Shown here: piece by piece, positions 16,587 through 25,958 of the stretch
Position numbering within the stretch: the first letter of the stretch is position 1
Layout: each line of letters opens with the position of its first letter
NCBI GenBank assembly: GCA_019639235.1
Contig: JAHBSG010000018.1
Location: 1-64,000, forward strand
From: Acidobacteriota bacterium
Lineage (GTDB): Bacteria > Acidobacteriota > Blastocatellia > Pyrinomonadales > Pyrinomonadaceae
Length of the DNA stretch: 64,000 nucleotides
Direction of reading: 5' to 3'
Translations under genes and position numbers: made by a program
The notes under the pieces: generated by a model
The model's input: the letters and a program-made list of their open reading frames with translations, nothing else
Database searches by the model: none
Told to the model about the DNA's origin: nothing

Positions 16587-19100
16587 CTATTCGAGTTCTC
16601 GTTTAATATGAACGTCTCGCTGCGGGAACGGAATCTCGATTCCCGCTGCGTTCAGCGTGTTATATATCTCGCCGACCATCTCGCTGCGCAGGCGAACCCA
16701 GCCGTCGGGGTCTATGGTCCAGAAGCGGAGTTCGAAGTTAAGAGCGCTGTCACCGAGCCCAATAAAGAGCGTTTGCGGCTCCGGATCGGTCAAAACGCCC
16801 TCGCGGCCAATTGCGATCGGCGAGATCAGCTCTTTCACCCGTGCTGGATCGGTGCCATAGGCCACGCCGAACGGGATGTCGATCCGCCGTTTGTCGTCAG
16901 ATAGCGTCCAATTTATCACTTCCTCCGAAATGAGCTGGCTATTGGGAACTATGACGTCGGAACCGTCGATCTTGCGGACAACACTCGCCCTGAGCCCGAT
17001 GCTTTTTAGCGTTCCGATGTGCTGACCGATTTGCACTGAGTCGCCAACCTTTACCGGCCGCTCAAATAACAGGATAAGGCCGCTGACGAAGTTATTCACG
17101 ATCGTCTGCATTCCGAACCCGATCCCGACACCGATCGCCCCGGCTATAAAAGCAAACTGCGAAAACTCGAAGCCGACCGCTAGGATAGCAAGAACAAATC
17201 CTCCGACGAGAATAACGTAATGAAAGACGCTGGAAATGGCGTATGATACGCCGCCGCCAAGGTCCATCCGCGGATAAACATCCTCCTCGAGCAGAAAACG
17301 TACGAACCGCGAAGCGAGAAATGCAAGCCAGATGGCAGTCGCGAACGCCACGATGTTGCCGACGGTAATGTTCAAAGCCCCAATTGTGAAGCCGGCGTTC
17401 CAGACCGTTGATATCAGTCCGAAAACGCGGTCCTGAAGAGCAAGCATCCTGAGAACCGCGATAAGCCAAATGAAGATCGCTGCCCAATTGACGGCCCGCA
17501 TTATATTGGCACGGATCAGGCTGCGGCTCGTCCGTACCGCATTCAGCCGTGTGAACGGCTCAACTCTGAGGGCGAAGGCGATCGCGCTGTTTAGGATCTG
17601 TGCCGCAGTGTACAGGACGAGTGCGAGATAAGATGACCGCAGCACGGTTCCGCCAAGCAAGAGCGAAAGATCAACAAGCCCTACAACGTTTGCGACGAGC
17701 GCGATTAGCAAAATGCTGGCCACAATTGGCAATAACCGATGGATCTTCTGGAATACAGCAACGTCGCCTGCGGCAACCTTGGCAGCGACCTTCTTTGAAC
17801 GGTAAAACGCGAACAAAAAGACTGACGCCGCAAGAAGCTCGAAGGCGAAAACCAGCCTGGTCGCGAGCGGAAGTGCGTGAGCGATCTCGCGCAGGCGATC
17901 GAGGAAAAAGAGGCCGAGAAGGGCGTAGAGCAAAAGATCAAGCGGGGGGGCGACCAACTTTCTAAGAAGGAAAACGCCAAATCCGATCGCTGCGATCCCA
18001 AGAATTGCATTAAGAAGCCTCGGCGAATCCTGATAAATGAACGCGGATAAAATGACCGACAGTACGACCGCCGAACCGATCGGAAACTGAAAGAACGCAG
18101 CAACCCGAGCGAGGTTTGGTTCTTCTTCGACGATAGGAACGAACCGCTTTCTTGCCCAGAAAAACCCCGCCGCGAGCACTATTATTATGAAGGCATGGAT
18201 GGCGAACAGACCTCCGTGGCTTTTTGCGTACCTTTCAAAGGTCAACCACTGCTCATCGAGCGAACGTGTGATCTCGCGGACGAAATAACCCCACGTCATC
18301 GCTTGCCAGTTCGCAGCCCAAAACGGAGGCTCGTTCGCGTTCAGGATGCCGCTGAACGCAGCCTCGCGGCGGCTTTTGATCTCGGCGAGCCGTTCGTCGA
18401 TCGCACGCTGAAGGTCGGAGATCTCCGACTCAACGGTCAGAAGTTCAGCCCGCCTTTCCTCAGCCAGATTTTCTGCCGTCTCGATCGAAGCAAGCGTCTC
18501 CGTAGCACGACGACGCACCTCGGCGGGAACTGCATCCGGACTGGCTGAAGCCGTGCTGCCCGGATCATCGGATGGGTCAAACGCCGTTATCGACCGCTGC
18601 CAAAGGCTTTTCAGAGATTTCAGTTCAGCGATCTTCGCGTCAACTTCCCTGATTTTTGCCTGTAGCTCGGACTTCCATCCGCGAAGCCGCGTCGCTTGGT
18701 CATTCCATTGCCGCTCGGTGAGGTTTAACTCTTCGAGCGTCGGCGACCTTGCTAAGGTATCCCTTGTCTCAGCTTGCAGAAGGTCGATCGCGGCCGGTTT
18801 CTGAGCAATTCCCTGCCTGATCGTTTCCGGAACGCCGCGAGCGGCAACATATGAAGTCGCATCGCGTACTGCATTCGCAGCCTTTTCAGCCTCGCCGACG
18901 ATCGCCGTCAACGGGATCGGCGTAGGCGTAGGTGAGGCACTTGGCGACGAACTTGCTGAGGTGTTTGCGTTATTTCCCGAATTTGACTGAGCGTTTACCG
19001 CCTGAACCGCAGCAATCAGAAAGGCCAGCACGATGCTAAGCGCGGTCATACACGATACCTTTCGAGCTGTTTTGCAGAGAGAAGTAAACATCAGGATCAT
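16587..19100 (-). CDS. MscS/MscK-type mechanosensitive ion channel
   Basis: An 837-residue membrane channel of the long MscS superfamily. Signal sequence 1-37; Ser/Thr/Pro linker 40-62; periplasmic coiled-coil domain ~115-260 (LTERQWNDQATRLRGWKSEL region); about eight to ten TM helices ~285-640; the conserved MscS pore helix and beta-domain from ~650 (VGIGFGMQTIVNNFVSGLIL, then FERPVKVGDSVQIG and VIVPNSQLISEEVINW). It should open under membrane tension to release osmolytes. The start used is ATG at 19100; Met18 is possible. It heads a probable operon with the DUF6624 gene and queD. Confidence 0.92.
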   Translation of the reverse strand: MILMFTSLCKTARKVSCMTALSIVLAFLIAAVQAVNAQSNSGNNANTSASSSPSASPTPTPIPLTAIVGEAEKAANAVRDATSYVAARGVPETIRQGIAQKPAAIDLLQAETRDTLARSPTLEELNLTERQWNDQATRLRGWKSELQAKIREVDAKIAELKSLKSLWQRSITAFDPSDDPGSTASASPDAVPAEVRRRATETLASIETAENLAEERRAELLTVESEISDLQRAIDERLAEIKSRREAAFSGILNANEPPFWAANWQAMTWGYFVREITRSLDEQWLTFERYAKSHGGLFAIHAFIIIVLAAGFFWARKRFVPIVEEEPNLARVAAFFQFPIGSAVVLSVILSAFIYQDSPRLLNAILGIAAIGFGVFLLRKLVAPPLDLLLYALLGLFFLDRLREIAHALPLATRLVFAFELLAASVFLFAFYRSKKVAAKVAAGDVAVFQKIHRLLPIVASILLIALVANVVGLVDLSLLLGGTVLRSSYLALVLYTAAQILNSAIAFALRVEPFTRLNAVRTSRSLIRANIMRAVNWAAIFIWLIAVLRMLALQDRVFGLISTVWNAGFTIGALNITVGNIVAFATAIWLAFLASRFVRFLLEEDVYPRMDLGGGVSYAISSVFHYVILVGGFVLAILAVGFEFSQFAFIAGAIGVGIGFGMQTIVNNFVSGLILLFERPVKVGDSVQIGQHIGTLKSIGLRASVVRKIDGSDVIVPNSQLISEEVINWTLSDDKRRIDIPFGVAYGTDPARVKELISPIAIGREGVLTDPEPQTLFIGLGDSALNFELRFWTIDPDGWVRLRSEMVGEIYNTLNAAGIEIPFPQRDVHIKRELE

Positions 19101-19400
19101 TCTAAAGTATAGAAAATCTTGGCTTTTTCGCGAAGTTCGAGTACTTTTGAAAAGATTTTGCGATTTAGTTCGCGAAATTGTGCAAAACCTTAGACAAATA
19201 TACGTCTGTTGTTCGGATTGTATCCCGAAGCCAATTTTTCGACCGCTCCGCTTGTCTCGCTAAGCGTTGGTTGAATGCTTTCTATGGCAAGAGCGTAGGG
19301 CTCATGCTGCCCTGCGGATACGGTTTCCTTGATGAATTGTCGTACACGCCCTGGAATTGCCCGATGGTCATGCCCCTGACTCTAGGCTGGAACGAAAAAT
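19101..19400. promoter_or_regulatory. Divergent intergenic region with two TTCGCGAA palindromes
   Basis: This 300-bp region separates the divergent channel and LuxR-type genes. Two identical 8-bp palindromes TTCGCGAA lie at 19127-19134 and 19169-19176, start to start 42 bp (four helical turns), within an AT-rich stretch. They are candidates for a dimeric regulator of the channel operon. A weak open frame (19178-19429) has no recognisable protein. Confidence 0.45.
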
Positions 19401-20561
19401 ATGACGAAGATCAAACAAAGCGATATTGAGCGAATGATCGGCCAGATCTATGAGGGCCTTTCGCTCGAACGAAAGGACGGTTGGGAGGAGAGCTATCGCG
19501 AACTCAGCCGTATGCTTTCTTCAGGACCGGGCAGCTTACATTTCTATCTTCGGCGGCAGGAGCGGTTTGAGACGCTTGCAGATACCAACGAGCCCGGATT
19601 CATAGAAGAATTTAACGCGAAGTACTTCGACATGATGCCCTACAAGAACAACATTGCGGGCCTGAAACCGGGTGAGATCTTCGTTCGCTCGGCCGCATTG
19701 CCGGATTCCGAATATCGCGAGCTCGAGCTTTATCGCGATCACTTCAAGGAAAAGGGCATATTTCACGTTGCCCACGTTTGTCTGATTGAGAACGGGGACG
19801 CCGCTGCCGGAGTTACGTTCACACGTCCCGAGACGATGCAGCCATTTTCCGATGAGGAACTTGAGGCACTTCGTGTTCTGACTCCGCATCTTCAGCGGGC
19901 GATCCGCATCAGGATCGAAATAGCCGAAAAGATAGAACGCGAGCGGCTGCTGACGAGATCGCTCGACAAGCTTGCTCAACCGGTCATCATTGCCGACGCC
20001 TTCGGGAGGCTCTATTTTCAGAACGGTGCGGCGGAGCCTTATTTTGGCGACGATGGTATTTTTAACCTTGGCCCAAAAGGGATCATTAACTGCTATCGTG
20101 CGGAGAGAACCGGCGAACTTCGCACGCTGATTGAAGGCGTGACCAGTTTCCCGGACCTGGCCGTGAGAAGTGTCGGCGGAGTGATAAACCTCAGGACTCG
20201 AAGCTCGGACCGGCCGGTCGCCGTGCTCGTTTCCCCACAATCGGAGACTGACGCAAATACGGGGGCAGTTAAGCACTACGCAATGATGCTGATAAGCGAC
20301 CCAACGCGGCCGCTTCCCTCTCTTAACGAAGACTTGATGGTCATTTACGGCATGACAAAACGCGAGGCCGAGCTTTCGATATTGCTGGCGGACGGACTCT
20401 CCGTCAACGACCTTAGCGACCGGCTTCAACTCAGCCGGCACACCGTTCGCACTCATCTGAAGCGAGCATTGCAGAAAGCCGGCACGAATCGACAGGCAAA
20501 TCTGGTCAAATTTGTCCTGGGCCTTTCGGGAATCCGCTCCCGTGACGGAAAAGAATCTTGA
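19401..20561 (+). CDS. LuxR-type transcriptional regulator with PAS-like sensor domain
   Basis: A 386-residue regulator. Residues ~1-190 form a GAF/PAS-like sensing region (GSLHFYLRRQ, FNAKYFDMMPYKN, FSDEELEALRVLTPHLQRAI), followed by a linker and a second PAS-like segment (~195-310, QPVIIADAFGRLYFQNGAAE). The C-terminal helix-turn-helix of the LuxR/FixJ class spans ~320-378 (MTKREAELSILLADGLSVND, then RLQLSRHTVRTHLKRALQKA). The PHLQRAIRIR motif is common in LuxR regulators of this architecture. Its ligand is unknown. The 1677-residue exported protein gene starts 286 bp downstream on the same strand and is a candidate target. Confidence 0.85.
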   Translation: MTKIKQSDIERMIGQIYEGLSLERKDGWEESYRELSRMLSSGPGSLHFYLRRQERFETLADTNEPGFIEEFNAKYFDMMPYKNNIAGLKPGEIFVRSAALPDSEYRELELYRDHFKEKGIFHVAHVCLIENGDAAAGVTFTRPETMQPFSDEELEALRVLTPHLQRAIRIRIEIAEKIERERLLTRSLDKLAQPVIIADAFGRLYFQNGAAEPYFGDDGIFNLGPKGIINCYRAERTGELRTLIEGVTSFPDLAVRSVGGVINLRTRSSDRPVAVLVSPQSETDANTGAVKHYAMMLISDPTRPLPSLNEDLMVIYGMTKREAELSILLADGLSVNDLSDRLQLSRHTVRTHLKRALQKAGTNRQANLVKFVLGLSGIRSRDGKES

Positions 20562-20609
20562 AATCTACCCCAAATGGGTGACGACATCCGTCATATCTTT
20601 AACAGACAA

Positions 20610-20630
20610 TGGTCGAAGTCGCTCCGACCA
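20610..20630. promoter_or_regulatory. Inverted repeat TGGTCGAAG-TCG-CTCCGACCA
   Basis: Two 9-bp arms with one mismatch and a 3-bp spacer, in the 286-bp region between the LuxR-type regulator and the giant exported protein. Could be a LuxR-type operator or the 3' hairpin of the regulator transcript (no T-run follows). Confidence 0.4.
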
Positions 20631-20805
20631 CAAATGTAAAACAACAACCTTGAAGCCTCGATGGATAACGGATCAGGTTTTCCCGAGGTGCCTCGTTTAC
20701 CTGCTCGGTCACTCTCAACACCGCATCGGTACGGACGCGAAAAACATCTCCTCCCACTTATTTTGTGTCGGGCTTACGCCGTCCGGCTTGAGACCGTCAC
20801 CCAAT

Positions 20806-20819
20806 CGCTCACGTGAGCG
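20806..20819. promoter_or_regulatory. 14-bp perfect palindrome CGCTCACGTGAGCG
   Basis: A perfect palindrome 28 bp before the start codon of the 1677-residue protein, just upstream of its ribosome binding site GGAGGAA (20832-20838). Could be a dimer binding site or an mRNA hairpin in the leader. Confidence 0.45.
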
Positions 20820-20847
20820 TAATTGAATTTTGGAGGAACGTGCCCGC

Positions 20848-23800
20848 ATGGATTTCAGATCTGCAACTAATGCCGTAAGAGTTCTGAGCAGCTTTCACAA
20901 GGCTAAGTCATTCACTCATTTGCGACAACGAATTTTGATTGTTTCAACTTTGATTCTTTTCAGCAGTTTCGCAGTCAGCGGACAGGTTGCGGTGTACAAT
21001 GCCGTCAACTCTCCGCTCGCCCCGAACTATGCAAGCCTTGGATATCAGGCGACGCAGACTGCTCAGTTCGGAGATTACGTGCAGTTGGGCGGATATGCCC
21101 GCGAACTGGATAGCGTTACCGTAACGATGAGCAATTGGGCTCTCGAATCAACCCCGGCAAACGCAACATTCTGTACCAACAATCCTTCGCTCTGCCCACC
21201 TGGTGGATTTGTCCACCCGATCACGGTAAACATTTACAACATCGGTGCCGGAACGCCCGGCACACGCGGCGTCGGTTCACTGATCGCGACGCTAACAGAA
21301 AACAAATTCATTCCGTGGCGTCCGGCGGCAGATCCGACCTGTTCGACGCCGACAGCATGGCGTGCGGGCGATGGAAACTGCTACAACGGGTTCGCGTTCA
21401 ATCTTACTTTCGATTTGAGTTCGCTCGGCGCAACGTTGCCGGACAACGTGGTTGTTGGCATTGCCTACAATACTCAGACATGGGGTGCAGCCCCGATCGG
21501 TGTTGACGGGCCATATAACTCGCTCAATGTCGCGGTATCTGGTTCCGTTTCGGCCGGAAGCGACGACAACACCGACAACCTTTTCTGGAATACCTCAACG
21601 GCCGGCAACTACGAAGATAACGGAGCCGCCGGAGTCGGGATCTTCCGAGAGGATTCGAATTGGGGCTCGTTCGGTACGGTTCAGTTTTCAGTGAGCGCAA
21701 GCTCATCTACCGTCATGGTCGACGATGACGGACAAGCCTCGGCTACGAGCTGCGACGATGCGGATGCCGCTTCGACGACCGTTGCTGCTGCGCTTGCTCT
21801 CGCCAACCCCGGCGATACGATCCGCGTTTGCCCCGGCACCTATCCGACCGCTGCGACGATGAACCTGAATAAAGCGGGTATCATGATCCAGGGCGTCGGT
21901 CCGACACGTCCGGTCCTCCAGATCGCTCAGGCGCAGGGAAACATTTTTAATATCACTGCGAACGACGTAACTCTCGACAACCTCGAGATCCAAAAGACCG
22001 ACGTTGCCGGCGTTCACAACCTGATCTCGGTAACAGCGGACAACTTCACGGCGACAAACAACCTGATCTACGGACCCGACCCTGGAAACACCTGGGGAGT
22101 AAGCGGGATCGTAAGCCGTGCGTTCGTTATTTCGCCGGGCCGCTCGGGCTTGAACCTTGCATACAACACGATCCATACGCTCCGGCAGCCCGGCTACCTC
22201 GATTCGAGCTCCGGTTCCGTGACAAACAACGTGGTTTATGGAACACGCGGTTGGGTCGTGGACGGAGCGAATGCAATATACAACATTGTCGGCAACAGTT
22301 GGGGCACAGTTGAGAACGAGGCATGCGATATCGCATTGATCCCGACGGTCAATCCCGCAAACTATCCGTCGCGGCTGGCGATGAGCCTTGCGAACAGCAA
22401 TGCATTCATTTGTGCTCAATATACCGGCGGCGAGAATGGCCGGGCGACGGCGTACGTTAATAATGCCGGCCCGCTCGGCGGAAGCTCGCTTGATCCCTAC
22501 ACGACGATCCAGGCCGGCGTCGATGGCGCCCTTGCAGGCGGGACGGTGCTGGTCGCATCCGGGACCTACGTCGAGGATGTGAACATCAACAAGCCGCTGA
22601 CTCTTACGGGGGCCGGTGCCGCGACCACGACCATCTCAGGCGTGATCGGCGGTCCGGATGGCGCGACCGTTCGCATCGGGGCCAGTAACGTCACGATCAG
22701 CGGGTTCACCCTCACGCGCGAGGGAAACAACCCAGCCGACTGGAACAACGGAGGTTTGAACTTCGCGGCTATTGCCATCCAAGGATCACATGTCGGTGCC
22801 GTGATCCACGACAACATCATCACCGGCAATCGCACCGGTATCGACATCAACAACAGCAGCGGACATACCATTCGGAACAACGTGATCACGAACAACCGGA
22901 CGGGAATGCTCTTCCGCAATCAGACCGACAACCTGAACGTCGTCGAAAATTCGATAACGGATAACTGGACGCTGGGTGTTCTATTTCTCGACGCCAGCGG
23001 CGGCAGCAATTCCCCGCTCCAGCGATCGATTGGCTCGACCTTCTCGAACAACGACATCAGCGGAAACTGGTACGGCCAGATCGTTGATCGGCAAACGGGC
23101 GGCTCGCTTCCGGCTCCGGGGGCGAACCTTAAGAGCTTCCGCGGTAATTGGCTCGGAACCACAGCTCCGGTCGTTACAAATACTCCAACAACGGAACCGG
23201 GTTATGCAGCACAGATCCCAGTCGTCTTCGGCGGAACTGCAACGCCTCCGGGCGGTCAGCCGGATGTCGCCGGCGAAGCCTCGGCGAATGTTCAGATCTA
23301 TCCGCTGCTCACCAACGGCACGGACACAAATGTCGAGACGACGCCGGGACGCGGAACTTTCGGGTTCCAAGGCGGTCCGGTCGTCGTAACCGCGGAATCG
23401 GCAACCGGCTGGTTCTTCTTTAGCGAAGGAGCAACTTCCTCCGGTGCATTCGTTGGCGGCCCGCCGACACCGCCGCTCGGCGTCGGCAGTGCGAACCTGA
23501 CGGTCGATGCGGCCGGACGGCACAGCATCGGCACCGTTGCATACGCGGGCGTACTTCTGAACGACATCACCCACCTCCGCTATCGTTCGCATCAGGTCAG
23601 CGGCAATGCGTTCGTCGCACCGTCGCTCCAGCTTGATATGGACTACGACACGACCGATGCCAATACAGCCTGGCAGGGACGCCTTGTCTATGAGCCGTAC
23701 TTCAGCGGAACGGTCCAGCAGAACACCTGGCAGACCTGGGATCCGCTCGCCGGTAATTGGTGGGCGACCGGAGCTCCGGGCAACGGTGTTTGTCCACAGT

Positions 23801-25881
23801 CCGATCCCTGCACATGGACTGAGGTTCTGATTGCGTTCCCGAATGCCGGAATACGTGCACCTTCGGTCAACGGCGTGCTGAGCTTCAAGGCCGGCGGACC
23901 GGTCGGCAGCAACTTTGTCGGCCACGTCGATGGTTTCGAGATCGGCATCGACCAATCCTCGACGACCTTTGACTTCGAGCCCGGCCGCCCAACGGTGACG
24001 ATCAACCAGGCGGTTGGACAGGGTGACCCGACCAGCAACACCACGATCAACTTCACTGCTACCTTTAGCGAAGCTGTTACCGGGTTTGATGGGTCGGATG
24101 TCGTTCTCGGCGGCTCGGCGGCACCGACCACGGCAGTCGTTTCCGGTGGGCCGACGACGTTTAACGTTGCGGTCTCAGGCATGACCGGCAGCGGTACCGT
24201 TACGGCCTCGGTCGTAGATTCCGCCGCGGTCAATACGCTGAACGCTCCGAGCGAGGCTTCGACATCGACGGACAATTCGGTGACGTACTTCACCTGTAAC
24301 AACGTCTCGATCCCGAGTGGGCTGACGACACTCCGCAACCAGCAGGTTAGCGTCCCGATCCAGGTCGATGACGTAACGGGACGAAATATTCTCGGTTACG
24401 AAACGACCATTACTTACAACTCTGCGGCCTTCACCTATGTTGGCTTCGACCAGGTGGGAACACTCAGCAGCGGCTTCAGCGTGACCATCAATAGCGGCAC
24501 TCCCGGCCAGCTTGTGATCTTCACATTTGGCACAACACCGCCGAGCGGATCCGGAACGCTGCTGAACCTCCGGTTCTTTGCCAACGGGCCGATCGGATCG
24601 GTCAGCCCGATCAACTTCTCGAGCTTCAGCTTCAACGAAGGTGTTCCGTGCTCAACGACGTCCAATGGCGATCTGACCATAATCTCGGCAGATATCAGCG
24701 GGCGCATCACCTACGCGAATGCTCCGGTCTTGACTCCGGTGCCGAATGCCACCGTATCAGGTGCCGGCTCGGTTCCGGTCAGCGATGTGACCGATGCCAA
24801 TGGCGATTACACGCTCAGCGGACTCGGCACAGGTGCTTACACGGTTACGCCGTCGCGGGCTCCGCAGCCGATCGCCACTCTTAACGGCATCAGCCCATCG
24901 GATTCGGCCCTGATCGCTCAATTTGGTGCGGGCTTCATCACGCTGAACTCGAACCAGTTGATCGCGGCCGATGTGACGAACAACGGAACGGTCTCGCCGC
25001 TCGATGCTGCGTACATCGCGCAGTGGTCGATCGGAATTCCGAATCCGGGCATCACCGGCTCATGGCGTTTCCTGCCGGCAAGCCGCAACTATGCCAATGC
25101 CGAAACCAATCAGGTGAACCAGGACTACAGTGCGATCTTGATGGGCGACGTCACGGGCAACTGGAATCCGCTCGGGCCGGGCTTTGCTCCCGACTTCGGC
25201 GGTGTTCCTGGAGTCGAAACGGAAACCGTGAAGGTGCTCTTGCCAACCCGAAAGGCTGCACGCAACGCCGGCCTTAGCATTCCGGTCGTCGTTAGCGATG
25301 TCAGCGGCCGCGGTGTGATCGCCTATCGCTTCGAGGTCGGCTTCGATCCGAAGGTCATCTCGCCAGCCGAGCTCGCCGCCGATATTGAGAACTCCGTCAG
25401 CTCGGATATGACGGTCGTCTTCAACTCGGCAGAGTCCGGACTGCTTCGCGTCGCCGTTTACGGTGCAACACCAGCTACGGGCGAAGGCGTCCTGCTCCGG
25501 TTGAACTTCAATGTTCACGGCGAAGTAGGCTCGAGCACTCCGTTGACAATGAATACCTTCATCTTCAATGAGGGCAACATCAGGACCGAAGCCAAGAACG
25601 GTTCACTCGAGGTCGTTGAGGCAGTAGCCGATGCCACCCTCCGTGGCCGCCTTGTAACTCCGGCTGGCGAGCCGGTTCGCGGCGGAATGATCACGCTAAC
25701 CGACGCAGCCGGCCTCTCGCGAACGGCGATCTCGAACTCCTTCGGGTACTTCGAGTTTGCCGACATCATTACCGGCCAAGCGGTGACGTTGACCGCCGCC
25801 GCTCGCGAACGCACGTTTGCTCCGAGGACGATCACCTTGTCGTCCGGGTTGAACGGCGTCGAAATGATCGCCGACCGATAA
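20848..25881 (+). CDS. Giant exported beta-helix/cohesin/dockerin-like surface protein
   Basis: A 1677-residue protein (ATG at 20848 behind GGAGGAA; a TTG frame upstream is less likely). Signal anchor ~20-45 (ILIVSTLILFSSFAVSGQ). Then: a beta-rich anchor-like domain to ~290; two right-handed beta-helix runs (~295-470, ~545-720) with NNLIYG/NNVITNNRTG rungs; an Ig-like domain ~1049-1145 (VTINQAVGQGDPTSNTTINF); cohesin-like domain 1 ~1148-1280 (SVPIQVDDVTGRNILGYETT); carboxypeptidase-regulatory-like plus dockerin-like segment ~1282-1440 (ADVTNNGTVSPLDAAYIAQW, then MGDVTGNW); cohesin-like domain 2 ~1472-1590; CarboxypepD_reg-like tail ~1597-1677. Repeats of this type mediate binding or assembly outside the cell. 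Role unknown. The small gene at 25959 encodes a homologue of its C-terminal third. Confidence 0.8.
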   Translation: MDFRSATNAVRVLSSFHKAKSFTHLRQRILIVSTLILFSSFAVSGQVAVYNAVNSPLAPNYASLGYQATQTAQFGDYVQLGGYARELDSVTVTMSNWALESTPANATFCTNNPSLCPPGGFVHPITVNIYNIGAGTPGTRGVGSLIATLTENKFIPWRPAADPTCSTPTAWRAGDGNCYNGFAFNLTFDLSSLGATLPDNVVVGIAYNTQTWGAAPIGVDGPYNSLNVAVSGSVSAGSDDNTDNLFWNTSTAGNYEDNGAAGVGIFREDSNWGSFGTVQFSVSASSSTVMVDDDGQASATSCDDADAASTTVAAALALANPGDTIRVCPGTYPTAATMNLNKAGIMIQGVGPTRPVLQIAQAQGNIFNITANDVTLDNLEIQKTDVAGVHNLISVTADNFTATNNLIYGPDPGNTWGVSGIVSRAFVISPGRSGLNLAYNTIHTLRQPGYLDSSSGSVTNNVVYGTRGWVVDGANAIYNIVGNSWGTVENEACDIALIPTVNPANYPSRLAMSLANSNAFICAQYTGGENGRATAYVNNAGPLGGSSLDPYTTIQAGVDGALAGGTVLVASGTYVEDVNINKPLTLTGAGAATTTISGVIGGPDGATVRIGASNVTISGFTLTREGNNPADWNNGGLNFAAIAIQGSHVGAVIHDNIITGNRTGIDINNSSGHTIRNNVITNNRTGMLFRNQTDNLNVVENSITDNWTLGVLFLDASGGSNSPLQRSIGSTFSNNDISGNWYGQIVDRQTGGSLPAPGANLKSFRGNWLGTTAPVVTNTPTTEPGYAAQIPVVFGGTATPPGGQPDVAGEASANVQIYPLLTNGTDTNVETTPGRGTFGFQGGPVVVTAESATGWFFFSEGATSSGAFVGGPPTPPLGVGSANLTVDAAGRHSIGTVAYAGVLLNDITHLRYRSHQVSGNAFVAPSLQLDMDYDTTDANTAWQGRLVYEPYFSGTVQQNTWQTWDPLAGNWWATGAPGNGVCPQSDPCTWTEVLIAFPNAGIRAPSVNGVLSFKAGGPVGSNFVGHVDGFEIGIDQSSTTFDFEPGRPTVTINQAVGQGDPTSNTTINFTATFSEAVTGFDGSDVVLGGSAAPTTAVVSGGPTTFNVAVSGMTGSGTVTASVVDSAAVNTLNAPSEASTSTDNSVTYFTCNNVSIPSGLTTLRNQQVSVPIQVDDVTGRNILGYETTITYNSAAFTYVGFDQVGTLSSGFSVTINSGTPGQLVIFTFGTTPPSGSGTLLNLRFFANGPIGSVSPINFSSFSFNEGVPCSTTSNGDLTIISADISGRITYANAPVLTPVPNATVSGAGSVPVSDVTDANGDYTLSGLGTGAYTVTPSRAPQPIATLNGISPSDSALIAQFGAGFITLNSNQLIAADVTNNGTVSPLDAAYIAQWSIGIPNPGITGSWRFLPASRNYANAETNQVNQDYSAILMGDVTGNWNPLGPGFAPDFGGVPGVETETVKVLLPTRKAARNAGLSIPVVVSDVSGRGVIAYRFEVGFDPKVISPAELAADIENSVSSDMTVVFNSAESGLLRVAVYGATPATGEGVLLRLNFNVHGEVGSSTPLTMNTFIFNEGNIRTEAKNGSLEVVEAVADATLRGRLVTPAGEPVRGGMITLTDAAGLSRTAISNSFGYFEFADIITGQAVTLTAAARERTFAPRTITLSSGLNGVEMIADR

Positions 25882-25892
25882 GGCGAATTGAC

Positions 25893-25932
25893 CGGGCCGG
25901 TAGGAGTTCGAACTTCGGACTCTTCCCGGCCC
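25893..25932 (+). terminator. Long hairpin between the two cohesin-like genes
   Basis: GGGCCGG (25894-25900) pairs with CCGGCCC (25926-25932), extended inward by GGAGT/ACTCT. No T-run; it may reduce read-through or stabilise the upstream mRNA end. Confidence 0.45.
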
Positions 25933-25958
25933 ACTCCCTGACAAGCAAGGAAAGATCT

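Noticed and set aside
19178..19429. 83-codon + strand frame before the LuxR-type gene
   Set aside because: Overlaps the true regulator start and shows no protein-like pattern.
22981..23955. 324-codon minus-strand frame inside the giant exported protein gene
   Set aside because: Antisense shadow with no start context or domain; the + strand frame is continuous over 5 kb.
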